Shown here: positions 1 to 5,230 of the stretch, one piece after another
Numbering within the stretch: position 1 is the stretch's first letter
How the letters are laid out: every line of letters begins with the position of its first letter
Assembly (NCBI GenBank): GCA_002424645.1
Contig: DIKU01000026.1
Span: 652 to 7,499 of the forward strand
Length of the DNA stretch: 6,848 bases
Direction: 5' to 3'
From: Pelobacter sp. UBA5610
GTDB lineage: Bacteria > Desulfobacterota > Desulfuromonadia > Desulfuromonadales > Syntrophotaleaceae
The notes under the pieces: model-generated
Seen by the model: the letters and a program-made list of their open reading frames with translations, nothing else
Database searches by the model: none
What the model was told of the DNA's origin: nothing
Position numbers and translations under genes: made by a program

Positions 1-80
1 AAATTTTTTATTATGCTTTCGTGTTAAAATATGATACCTAATCAGTCCAAAATTCACTTTTATATAATGAATTCGATGTA

Positions 81-200
81 TTATGTTTTTGGTTGTTTAG
101 AAGTGCTGCATAAGTCATCTCTGCACGATATGTAAGCGCTCGCCTTTCTATATATAATCTCATTAGTCATTCTGTTACATGTAATCGATGATTTGGCCAT
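81..200 (-). CDS. Possible small protein of 39 residues, function unknown
   Basis: Reading the minus strand from an ATG at 200-198 gives 39 codons and a TAA at 83-81. The peptide begins MAKSSITCNR and ends SKQPKT. It is polar, has three cysteines (residues 8, 26 and 31), and has no hydrophobic segment long enough to span a membrane. The main support is a strong ribosome site, GAGGAG at 214-209, exactly 8 bases before the ATG. It is divergent from traT with a 126-base gap. I do not recognise the family, no clear terminator follows, and an ORF this short can arise by chance in AT-rich DNA. The start codon lies in a hairpin (197-226), which could mean translational control. I treat it as a candidate only. 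Confidence 0.28.
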   Translation of the reverse strand: MAKSSITCNRMTNEIIYRKASAYISCRDDLCSTSKQPKT

Positions 201-226
201 GGATAGTTCTCCTCTTTATCCAATGG
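197..226 (-). promoter_or_regulatory. Hairpin overlapping start codon of the small minus-strand ORF
   Basis: CCATGGATA (197-205) pairs with TATCCAATGG (217-226) apart from one extra A that would bulge out. The 11-base loop between them contains the GAGGAG ribosome site as read on the minus strand, and one arm contains the ATG. If the small ORF is real, this layout could expose or hide the start. The pairing is seen directly; the regulatory role is inference. Confidence 0.3.
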
Positions 227-260
227 ATATGTATTCGTTCATAAACGTCGGCAGGTACTG

Positions 261-289
261 TTTAATGGTGTAAGTCTCATATTTATAAT
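261..289 (+). promoter_or_regulatory. Candidate sigma-70 promoter for traT
   Basis: A perfect TATAAT lies at 284-289. The hexamer 17 bases upstream, TTTAAT at 261-266, matches the TTGACA consensus at only three positions. Transcription would start near 296 and give a leader of about 30 bases before the GTG start at 327. The -10 element and spacing are good and the -35 is weak, so it is either a modest promoter or one helped by an activator. Confidence 0.4.
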
Positions 290-299
290 TAAGGGAAAG

Positions 300-314
300 G
301 TGGCATCACGCCAC
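300..314 (+). promoter_or_regulatory. Short leader hairpin just before the traT ribosome site
   Basis: GTGGC (300-304) pairs with GCCAC (310-314) around a 5-base loop. The hairpin ends two bases before the ribosome site at 316-323. It sits at the 5' end of the transcript predicted from the 284-289 promoter, so it may protect the message or affect ribosome loading. The stem is only five pairs and may be chance. Confidence 0.3.
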
Positions 315-315
315 G

Positions 316-323
316 AAGGAGGG
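316..323 (+). promoter_or_regulatory. Ribosome binding site of traT
   Basis: AAGGAGGG is close to a perfect Shine-Dalgarno match and ends three bases before the GTG at 327. It settles the choice of this GTG as the start, because the lipoprotein signal peptide follows at once and no in-frame ATG lies nearby. Confidence 0.8.
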
Positions 324-326
324 TAA

Positions 327-1085
327 GTGAACAGAAAGTTGTTGAAATTAGTATTACTCGGATTAATTCTTGCGTTTACGGCACCTCTTGTAGGTTGTTC
401 ATCGGCTGTCAGGGCTATCAAAGCCAAAGATCTGGCGGTTGAGGCAAAAATGTCCGACACGATTTTTCTGGATGCAGAGGTTCTTACCGATAATCCAACT
501 CTTTTTGTCCGTGTGGCCAATACAAGCGATTTTCAAGATGTAGATTTTGCTCAACTTTTGCGAGGAAAGCTCGAAGCGATGGGTTATACCGTCACCAATA
601 GAGCCAAAGATGCGACATACCTTGTCAGTGCAAATTTGCTCTATATGGGGGAAAAGAAAGAGGGGATGGACGAAGGAGCTATTCTCCAGGCAGGTTTTGG
701 CGGAGCGGTTCTTGGCGCAACGATTGCCGGAATCACCGGCAGCTCATGGAGCGGAGTTGGTGGGGCAGGTTTGATTACAGGTGCTGCTATGGCTGGGGGA
801 GAGGCTTTGGTTGGCGGAATTTTCCATGTTGACGAATATTTGGGTCTCGTAGACCTACAGGTTAAAGAAGAGGTCGAAGGTGGGGTCACGGGAGTCCAGG
901 TAGCGAATGTGCAGGATGGAACCAGCACGACTATGCATACTACCCGCAATGTTGCGGCCAAACGGCAGGAATATCGCACCCGCATTGTGGTAAAAGCCAA
1001 ACAGACACGCATGGATCGACTGGAAGCCTGCAACGTCATAGCAGAACGACTTTCCAGTCAGATTGCTGGAATGTTCAAGTTTTAA
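327..1085 (+). CDS. traT: TraT-family outer-membrane lipoprotein
   Basis: This 252-residue protein begins at GTG behind a strong ribosome site. Residues 1-23 form a lipoprotein signal peptide: positive MNRKLLK, a hydrophobic core, then the lipobox LVGC with Cys24 as the lipid-bearing residue. Ser at +2 favours sorting to the outer membrane. The body matches my memory of F-plasmid TraT: an AxxAIKxxxLxVxxxMSxTIxL-like stretch at residues 27-48, a conserved 'NTSD' at 65-68, two glycine/alanine-rich hydrophobic segments at about 117-138 and 143-166, and a 'YRTRIV' motif at 216-221. F TraT has about 244 residues, so length fits. On F plasmids TraT blocks mating with like cells and gives serum resistance. 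No transfer genes are seen here and a terminator follows, so this is probably a stand-alone chromosomal homologue with an unknown role in the envelope. Confidence 0.88.
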   Translation: MNRKLLKLVLLGLILAFTAPLVGCSSAVRAIKAKDLAVEAKMSDTIFLDAEVLTDNPTLFVRVANTSDFQDVDFAQLLRGKLEAMGYTVTNRAKDATYLVSANLLYMGEKKEGMDEGAILQAGFGGAVLGATIAGITGSSWSGVGGAGLITGAAMAGGEALVGGIFHVDEYLGLVDLQVKEEVEGGVTGVQVANVQDGTSTTMHTTRNVAAKRQEYRTRIVVKAKQTRMDRLEACNVIAERLSSQIAGMFKF

Positions 1086-1114
1086 AAAAATAGACGTATC
1101 TGATCGACGTGAGG

Positions 1115-1148
1115 AAGCCGGTGGACCATTGTCTCGCCGGCTTTTTTT
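1115..1148 (+). terminator. Intrinsic terminator of traT
   Basis: AAGCCGG (1115-1121) pairs with CCGGCTT (1137-1143) around a 15-base loop and runs into seven T residues (1142-1148). It starts 29 bases after the traT stop, so traT is transcribed alone. Read from the other side the stem is not followed by a T tract, so it is not a clear terminator for the converging pgl operon. Confidence 0.85.
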
Positions 1149-1149
1149 A

Positions 1150-1223
1150 TGCATCGAGAAAAGAAACAGGTAAGGGGGAAGTCAGATTCTTGCTGGTTTG
1201 ACGAGATCCCCTGCTCGGATGCA
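1150..1223. other. Nested inverted repeats between traT and pgl ends
   Basis: Three pairs of arms nest inside one another. TGCATCGAG (1150-1158) pairs with CTCGGATGCA (1214-1223) with one bulged base, GGGGA (1175-1179) pairs with TCCCC (1207-1211), and GTCA (1181-1184) pairs with TGAC (1199-1202). Together they could fold into one long arm at the 3' end of the pgl message. There is no T tract on either strand, so it is not a standard intrinsic terminator. It could stabilise the 3' end, or be chance. Confidence 0.3.
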
Positions 1224-1227
1224 ACAT

Positions 1228-1935
1228 TTAATGGCGCGATGTCGTGGAAACGTATCCGACCTCAGCATCCAGCATGACATCCAGTGCGTCCAAGGCGGTG
1301 ATTCTGGCGATAGGAATGTTTTTACCTTCTTTCCATTTTGTCACCGCGCCTTGTTTGCCGAGGCCGGTAACGAGTACCAGGACCTGCCGTGCATTATTGA
1401 GGGCTTTAGCTGTAAGGCTGACTCTTTGGGCTGGCGGTTTAGGGGCTTTACTGACGGCGACGACGAGTGCGTGTTCCGGTTGGCGGTGCCCTGGAAAAAG
1501 GCTGGCGGTATGTCCGTCTTCACCGAGACCGAGGATAACCAGATCAAAGGGCAGAGACTCTGCTACCACCGGCGAATAAAGTCGAGCACCTTCGATCGGA
1601 CCAAGTTCCGCCGGGATGAAGCGAATCTGCTCCCGGGGGATGCTCACATGGTCGAGCCAGGCTTTTGCGGCCATGGTGCTGTTGCGGTCCGGATGTCCGG
1701 CCGACAGGCATCGCTCGTCGCCGAAAAAGATCTCCCATTGACGCCAGTCGGCCTCGGCTTTGGCCAGCAACCTGTAGGTTGCTTCAGGAGTGCGCCCACC
1801 GGCCAGTACCAGCCGAAAAATGCCGCGTTGTGCGATGGCTTTGGATGCTGCTGCCAATATCCGGCTAGCCGCATTTTCAGCAACGGCAGCAGCATCGGGA
1901 AACTGGTGCCAGTGAATGGTCTGACCCTTTGTCAT
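1228..1935 (-). CDS. pgl: 6-phosphogluconolactonase (SOL/DevB type)
   Basis: This 235-residue cytosolic enzyme hydrolyses 6-phosphoglucono-1,5-lactone to 6-phosphogluconate, the second step of the oxidative pentose phosphate pathway. Its length is typical of the family. Family motifs are intact: AGGRTP at residues 45-50 (phosphate-binding loop), FGDER at 71-75, and the signature GLGEDGHTASLFPG at 136-149, which contains the catalytic Asp-Gly-His (His142). A conserved VT-GxxK-like segment (VTGLGKQGAV) lies at 189-198. The ATG at 1935 has an AGAGGAG ribosome site 10 bases upstream. It is the last gene of the gnd-zwf-pgl operon and lies 85 bases after the zwf stop, with a tandem repeat in between. 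The related glucosamine-6-phosphate deaminases share the fold, but the motifs and the position beside zwf make lactonase the clear call. Confidence 0.95.
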   Translation of the reverse strand: MTKGQTIHWHQFPDAAAVAENAASRILAAASKAIAQRGIFRLVLAGGRTPEATYRLLAKAEADWRQWEIFFGDERCLSAGHPDRNSTMAAKAWLDHVSIPREQIRFIPAELGPIEGARLYSPVVAESLPFDLVILGLGEDGHTASLFPGHRQPEHALVVAVSKAPKPPAQRVSLTAKALNNARQVLVLVTGLGKQGAVTKWKEGKNIPIARITALDALDVMLDAEVGYVSTTSRH

Positions 1936-1945
1936 GGGTCTTTTT

Positions 1946-1952
1946 CTCCTCT
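1946..1952 (-). promoter_or_regulatory. Ribosome binding site of pgl
   Basis: The minus strand reads AGAGGAG here, 10 bases before the ATG at 1935. The site gives pgl its own ribosome entry, as needed because the gene is not translationally coupled to zwf. Confidence 0.65.
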
Positions 1953-1989
1953 TTTTTACTCGATGCTTCGGTTCCCAGCTTGTAACCTC

Positions 1990-2028
1990 AGCTTACCGCT
2001 TACCGCTTACCGCTTACAGCTTACAGCT
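1990..2028. repeat. Heptamer tandem repeat in the zwf-pgl spacer
   Basis: Five full copies of a 7-base unit (A/C)GCTTAC run from 1990 to 2024, followed by four bases of a sixth. The order is A, C, C, C, A at the first base of each unit. On the minus strand each unit contains TAA. The first of these is the zwf stop codon, and because seven is not a multiple of three the array places stops in all three frames after zwf. Its end near zwf includes the short hairpin CAGCT-TAC-AGCTG (2017-2029). Similar heptamer arrays are, to my memory, common in spacers of Geobacter relatives. Confidence 0.9.
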
Positions 2029-3520
2029 GTTTTATACCGCAACCGCACGGCTCCAGTGTATTGCGCCAGAACCGGCACGGATCGTCAAACAGCCGATCGG
2101 CTTCGGTCGGGCCCCACGAACCTGCCTTGTACGCATGCAGATCTTCCCCCGGTCGGGACCAGGCTTGCTGTATCGGATCGACGATTCGCCAGGCCTGCTC
2201 CACTTCTTCATAGCTCAGAAACAGGGAACGATCGTTGCGGATAATGTCGAGCAGCAACTCTTCATAGGCGTCGTTGACGATTTCGTCGGCTCGTCGAAAA
2301 CTGGCATCAAGGCCAGTCTGACGGGTGGCGAGGGCTTCACCGGGGGCTTTGACGGTCATCTCCAGTCGCATGCATTCGTGAGGCTGGATGCCGATCAAAA
2401 GCCAGTTGGAAGCTTCGCAATGTACATGACTGGCGCGGAAAAACTGCTGGGGCGGTTGTTTGAAACAGATGGCCACCAATGCCTGTTTTTGCGTCATGCG
2501 TTTACCGGTACGCAGTAAAAAGGGGACTCCGGCCCATCGCCAGTTGTCGATATGCAGCTTGAGAGCGCAAAAGGTTTCGGTATGGCTATTGCCGGCTACG
2601 CCCTCCTCGTCCCGGTAGCCGATGACGGCATTTCCACTTACTGTACCTGCGTCATACTGACCGCGCACCGCAACATCTCTGACTTTATCGGATGGTATGG
2701 GGCGAATTGATTTGAGGACCTTGAGCTTTTCGGCGTGAATGGCATCGGCAGCCATGGACACAGGTGATTCCATGGCGACGAAGGTCAGCAGTTGTAAAAG
2801 GTGGCTCTGGATCATGTCGCTCATGGCACCTGATTTTTCGTAGGTCGCACCACGCCCGCCGATGCCTTGCGGCTCGGCATGGATGATCTGGATATGGTCG
2901 ATGGTGTTGCGGTTCCAGAGCGGCTCCATCAACACATTGCCGAAGCGGAATACCAGGATGTTGCGTACCGTTTCCTTGCCCAGGTAATGGTCGATACGAA
3001 AAATCTGTTCTTCGCGAAGATGTGCGGCGAGCCGCTGCTGCAGGACCCTGGCGCTTTTGAGATCGGAGCCAAAAGGTTTTTCGATCACAACACGTCGCCA
3101 GCCCCGGTTTTCATCCAACAGTTTGGCCCGGTCCAGGTTGGAAATGACATCGGCATATTCAGCTGGACTCAGGGCCATGTAAAATGCCAGATCCGCCGGA
3201 AAATCATTATTATCCGACAACTTCCGGTAAAGCGTGTCGTAAAAGGTCGTATCGCGCAGGTCGCCGCGCATATAATCGGTCCGTGCGGCAAAACGGGCAA
3301 AAACCTCGTCGCTCAGTCCGCCGCGAACTGCGCCGGCCAGATGGGAACGGATTTCGGCCAGCCAGATGTCGCGGTCAGGATGCCGCCGACCATTGGCCAG
3401 AATGCGGGTGTCGGGATGGAGGCGACCGGCGGCATCGAGGTGGTAAAGGGCCGGCAGCAGTTTGTTGCGGGCCAGATCGCCGGTCGCGCCGAAAATTACA
3501 AAGGTGCAGGGGTCAGTCAT
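2021..3520 (-). CDS. zwf: Glucose-6-phosphate 1-dehydrogenase
   Basis: This cytosolic enzyme oxidises glucose-6-phosphate to 6-phosphogluconolactone with NAD(P)+, the first and committed step of the oxidative pentose phosphate pathway. From the ATG at 3520 it has 499 residues, normal for the family. The N-terminal nucleotide-binding motif FGATGDLARNKL lies at residues 10-21. EKPFG is at 147-151, with Lys148. The substrate-site signature RIDHYLGKE is at 175-183, with Asp177 and His178, and the catalytic base His240 lies in DMIQSH. These positions equal those known for the Leuconostoc enzyme. The frame runs 31 codons further upstream, but that part has a low-complexity Thr/Pro composition and lies inside gnd. 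The ATG at 3520 has an AAGGA site 5 bases before it and directly precedes the Rossmann strand. It overlaps the gnd stop by 8 bases, which suggests translational coupling. Confidence 0.96.
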   Translation of the reverse strand: MTDPCTFVIFGATGDLARNKLLPALYHLDAAGRLHPDTRILANGRRHPDRDIWLAEIRSHLAGAVRGGLSDEVFARFAARTDYMRGDLRDTTFYDTLYRKLSDNNDFPADLAFYMALSPAEYADVISNLDRAKLLDENRGWRRVVIEKPFGSDLKSARVLQQRLAAHLREEQIFRIDHYLGKETVRNILVFRFGNVLMEPLWNRNTIDHIQIIHAEPQGIGGRGATYEKSGAMSDMIQSHLLQLLTFVAMESPVSMAADAIHAEKLKVLKSIRPIPSDKVRDVAVRGQYDAGTVSGNAVIGYRDEEGVAGNSHTETFCALKLHIDNWRWAGVPFLLRTGKRMTQKQALVAICFKQPPQQFFRASHVHCEASNWLLIGIQPHECMRLEMTVKAPGEALATRQTGLDASFRRADEIVNDAYEELLLDIIRNDRSLFLSYEEVEQAWRIVDPIQQAWSRPGEDLHAYKAGSWGPTEADRLFDDPCRFWRNTLEPCGCGIKQL

Positions 3521-3530
3521 GGCGGTCCTT
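3513..3530 (-). promoter_or_regulatory. gnd-zwf overlap with zwf ribosome site
   Basis: On the minus strand AAGGA (3530-3526) lies 5 bases before ATGACTGA (3520-3513). Those eight bases hold both the zwf start codon and the gnd stop codon. The arrangement lets a ribosome finishing gnd restart on zwf, which would keep the two dehydrogenases in step. Confidence 0.75.
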
Positions 3531-4955
3531 GTGGGGGGTGTCGAAGCTTTCCCAGTCGGTGTGGAAGAAGGTTCCGCGTGGTCCGTCGGTGCGTTCGTAG
3601 GTGTGTGCGCCAAAGTAGTCGCGCTGAGCTTGCAGCAGGTTTGCCGGCAGACGGGGGCAGCGATAGCCGTCGAAAAAAGCCAGTGCGGATGACAGCGCGG
3701 GCAGTGGGATGCCGAGTTCCACTCCCACGATTATGGTTTTGCGCCATCCGGCCTGGGCCTTGCCCAATTGCCCGGCAAAGAAGGGGGCGAGCAACAGGTT
3801 CTGCAGGTGATTTTCGGCTTCGAAGGCCTCGGCAATATCGTTAAGAAATATACTGCGGATAATGCATCCGCCGCGCCAGAGCAGGGCGATGTTCCGGTAA
3901 TCGAGTTGCCAGGAAAAGGCTTCGGCCGCGTCCCTGAGGAGCATGAAACCTTGCGCGTAGGAGATGATTTTGGCGGCATACAGGGCGTCGTGGAGCGCCG
4001 TTACGGAATCGCCATCAACCTTTTCAGGCGATCGTGTCGTGGCGGAAAGCAGCGTCGAGGCCAGTACTCTTTCATCCCGCCGGGATGACAGAGCCCGGGC
4101 AAATACCGCTTCGCTGATCGTAGTCAGGGGGGTGCCCAGTTGCAACGCCTCAATCCCCGCCCAGAGGCCGGTGCCTTTTTGCCCGGCGGTATCGAGGATC
4201 GAATCGATCAGCGGCAAGCCGTCCGCTTCGCGCACATCAAGGATGCGTCCGGTAATTTCGATGAGGTAAGAGTTGAGAGGGCCTTCGTTCCAGCGCTTAA
4301 AAAGCTCGGCCAGCTCAATGGTATCCAGTCCCAAGCCAACACGCAGCAAATGATACGCTTCGGCGATAAGCTGCATATCGCTATATTCGATGCCGTTGTG
4401 TACCATCTTGACGAAGTGTCCCGCGCCATGCGGACCGATCCAGCTGCAACAGGGTTGACCATCGATGCGGGCGGCGATGGCTTCGAAAATCGGCCGGATA
4501 TGGGGCCAGGCCGATGCATTGCCCCCCGGCATCAGGGAAGGCCCGCGGCGGGCGCCCTCTTCGCCGCCGGAAATACCGCAGCCCACAAACAGCAGGTTCT
4601 GTTCAGACAAGGCTGTTACGCGACGTTTGGTGTCGTTGGGATGAGAATTGCCGCCGTCGATAATAATATCGCCATCTTCAAGACAGGGACGTAACAGTTC
4701 GATGGTGTCATCGACTGCCTGGCCGGCTTTTACCATCAGCAGCACCATGCGTGGTCGTGGCAGTTGCGCTACGAGCTCGGCTATGGAATAGCATCCGGTG
4801 ATATCGCTGTTTGCGGCAACTCCGGCAAGAAACTCTTCGGTTCTGGAGGCGGTCCGGTTATAAACGGCCACCTTGTAACCGTGGTCCCGAATATTAAGGG
4901 CCAGATTCTGTCCCATGACCGCCAGTCCAATGAGTCCGATATCCGCTTTTTTCAC
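3513..4955 (-). CDS. gnd: 6-phosphogluconate dehydrogenase, decarboxylating
   Basis: This cytosolic enzyme converts 6-phosphogluconate to ribulose-5-phosphate and CO2 and reduces NADP+, the third step of the oxidative branch. With the GTG at 4955 it has 480 residues, the size of the long, homodimeric form. The Rossmann motif GLAVMGQNLALN is at residues 10-21 and NRT at 33-35 marks NADP preference. The substrate loop GISGGEEGA is at 127-135. The signature KMVHNGIEYSDMQLIAEAY holds Lys183, His186, Asn187 and Glu190. QKGTG (Lys260), Arg287, and the C-terminal Arg445 and His451 are all present. The frame extends ten codons to a TTG at 4985, but no ribosome site precedes that, whereas GAGGG sits 9 bases before the GTG. 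It is the first gene of the operon. Confidence 0.96.
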   Translation of the reverse strand: MKKADIGLIGLAVMGQNLALNIRDHGYKVAVYNRTASRTEEFLAGVAANSDITGCYSIAELVAQLPRPRMVLLMVKAGQAVDDTIELLRPCLEDGDIIIDGGNSHPNDTKRRVTALSEQNLLFVGCGISGGEEGARRGPSLMPGGNASAWPHIRPIFEAIAARIDGQPCCSWIGPHGAGHFVKMVHNGIEYSDMQLIAEAYHLLRVGLGLDTIELAELFKRWNEGPLNSYLIEITGRILDVREADGLPLIDSILDTAGQKGTGLWAGIEALQLGTPLTTISEAVFARALSSRRDERVLASTLLSATTRSPEKVDGDSVTALHDALYAAKIISYAQGFMLLRDAAEAFSWQLDYRNIALLWRGGCIIRSIFLNDIAEAFEAENHLQNLLLAPFFAGQLGKAQAGWRKTIIVGVELGIPLPALSSALAFFDGYRCPRLPANLLQAQRDYFGAHTYERTDGPRGTFFHTDWESFDTPHKDRHD

Positions 4956-4964
4956 GTTGGGTGA

Positions 4965-4969
4965 CCCTC
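4965..4969 (-). promoter_or_regulatory. Ribosome binding site of gnd
   Basis: GAGGG on the minus strand lies 9 bases before GTG at 4955. It decides the start in favour of that GTG over the in-frame TTG at 4985, so the product begins MKKADIGLIG, as expected for the family. Confidence 0.6.
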
Positions 4970-5023
4970 GGGTGAAAGGTTTCAAGAGCTATGCAATCGG
5001 ACAATATCCTGAAATAAATTTAC

Positions 5024-5050
5024 CGCGGAGAACGCCGAATTCGCAGAGAG
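5024..5050. repeat. Imperfect 9-base repeat in the gnd upstream spacer
   Basis: Three 9-base units follow one another: CGCGGAGAA (5024), CGCCGAATT (5033) and CGCAGAGAG (5042). All start with CGC, and the first and last share a (G/A)GAGA-like tail. They resemble a decayed copy of the 'ACGCAGAGA' repeats I recall from many bacterial spacers. The array sits where the gnd-zwf-pgl promoter should be. The copies are too divergent for high confidence. Confidence 0.4.
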
Positions 5051-5072
5051 AAGTCAATCGTTGAATGATTGT

Positions 5073-5092
5073 TATGATATTTCATTATCATA
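5073..5092. promoter_or_regulatory. AT-rich inverted repeat upstream of gnd, possible operator
   Basis: TATGATA (5073-5079) and TATCATA (5086-5092) form a perfect 7-base dyad around a 6-base centre, TTTCAT. It lies about 120 bases before the gnd start. The shape suits a dimeric repressor. It shares the TGATA/TATCA half-sites of Fur-like operators, but the spacing is off by one base from the usual pattern. The site could equally act at the 3' side of the cyclic-di-GMP gene. No regulator gene is nearby. Confidence 0.33.
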
Positions 5093-5230
5093 TTTGATGC
5101 ATGGTGGCAAAGATTCACTGATCATGCCTAGAGGTCAAACGAGATTTAAGCCTGAAACAGGATCGCCAGCACGATCTTTCACCGTGTTTGGCGAAACCCT
5201 GCCCAGCATGTTCAGAATCCATCGTACAGG

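Larger units (their letters stand above)
1..326. other. AT-rich region upstream of traT with no long gene
   Basis: This stretch is clearly richer in A and T than the rest of the window. It holds several TATAAT-like strings (63-68, 153-158, 284-289), of which only the last is well placed to serve traT. A 10-base perfect palindrome, TTACATGTAA, lies at 175-184, followed at once by ATCGAT. The minus strand carries one short ORF with a good ribosome site, listed separately. I see no tRNA, transposon end or riboswitch consensus. The base composition differs from the operon to the right, which may mean only that it is non-coding, or may mark an island edge lying to the left. Confidence 0.6.

Noticed and set aside
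227..326. Cyclic-di-GMP riboswitch in the traT leader
   Set aside because: I looked because such switches are common in Geobacter relatives and a cyclic-di-GMP gene is nearby, but the conserved core sequences are absent.
1198..2518. Long plus-strand open frames opposite pgl and zwf
   Set aside because: They are antisense to two well-conserved genes. Peptides such as PLTAYRLQLTA in them are just translations of the heptamer repeat.
3521..3613. Upstream in-frame extension of zwf by 31 codons
   Set aside because: It lies fully within gnd, has a Thr/Pro/Ser-rich composition with no family match, and the ATG at 3520 has a ribosome site and the expected N-terminus.
2867..3844. 325-codon plus-strand open frame opposite zwf and gnd
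   Set aside because: It is antisense to conserved coding sequence in GC-rich DNA, with no ribosome site or recognisable domain.
4956..4985. TTG start of gnd at 4985
   Set aside because: No ribosome site precedes it and family members begin at the Rossmann strand, as does the GTG at 4955 with GAGGG before it.
5052..5057. TTGACT as a -35 element for gnd
   Set aside because: The bases 16-18 further on (around GCGTTC) do not resemble a -10 element, so no promoter can be assigned.
5161..5176. GATCG/CGATC hairpin as terminator of the PAS-GGDEF-EAL gene
   Set aside because: The stem has only five pairs and is followed on the minus strand by CTGTTTC rather than a T tract, so I cannot support it.
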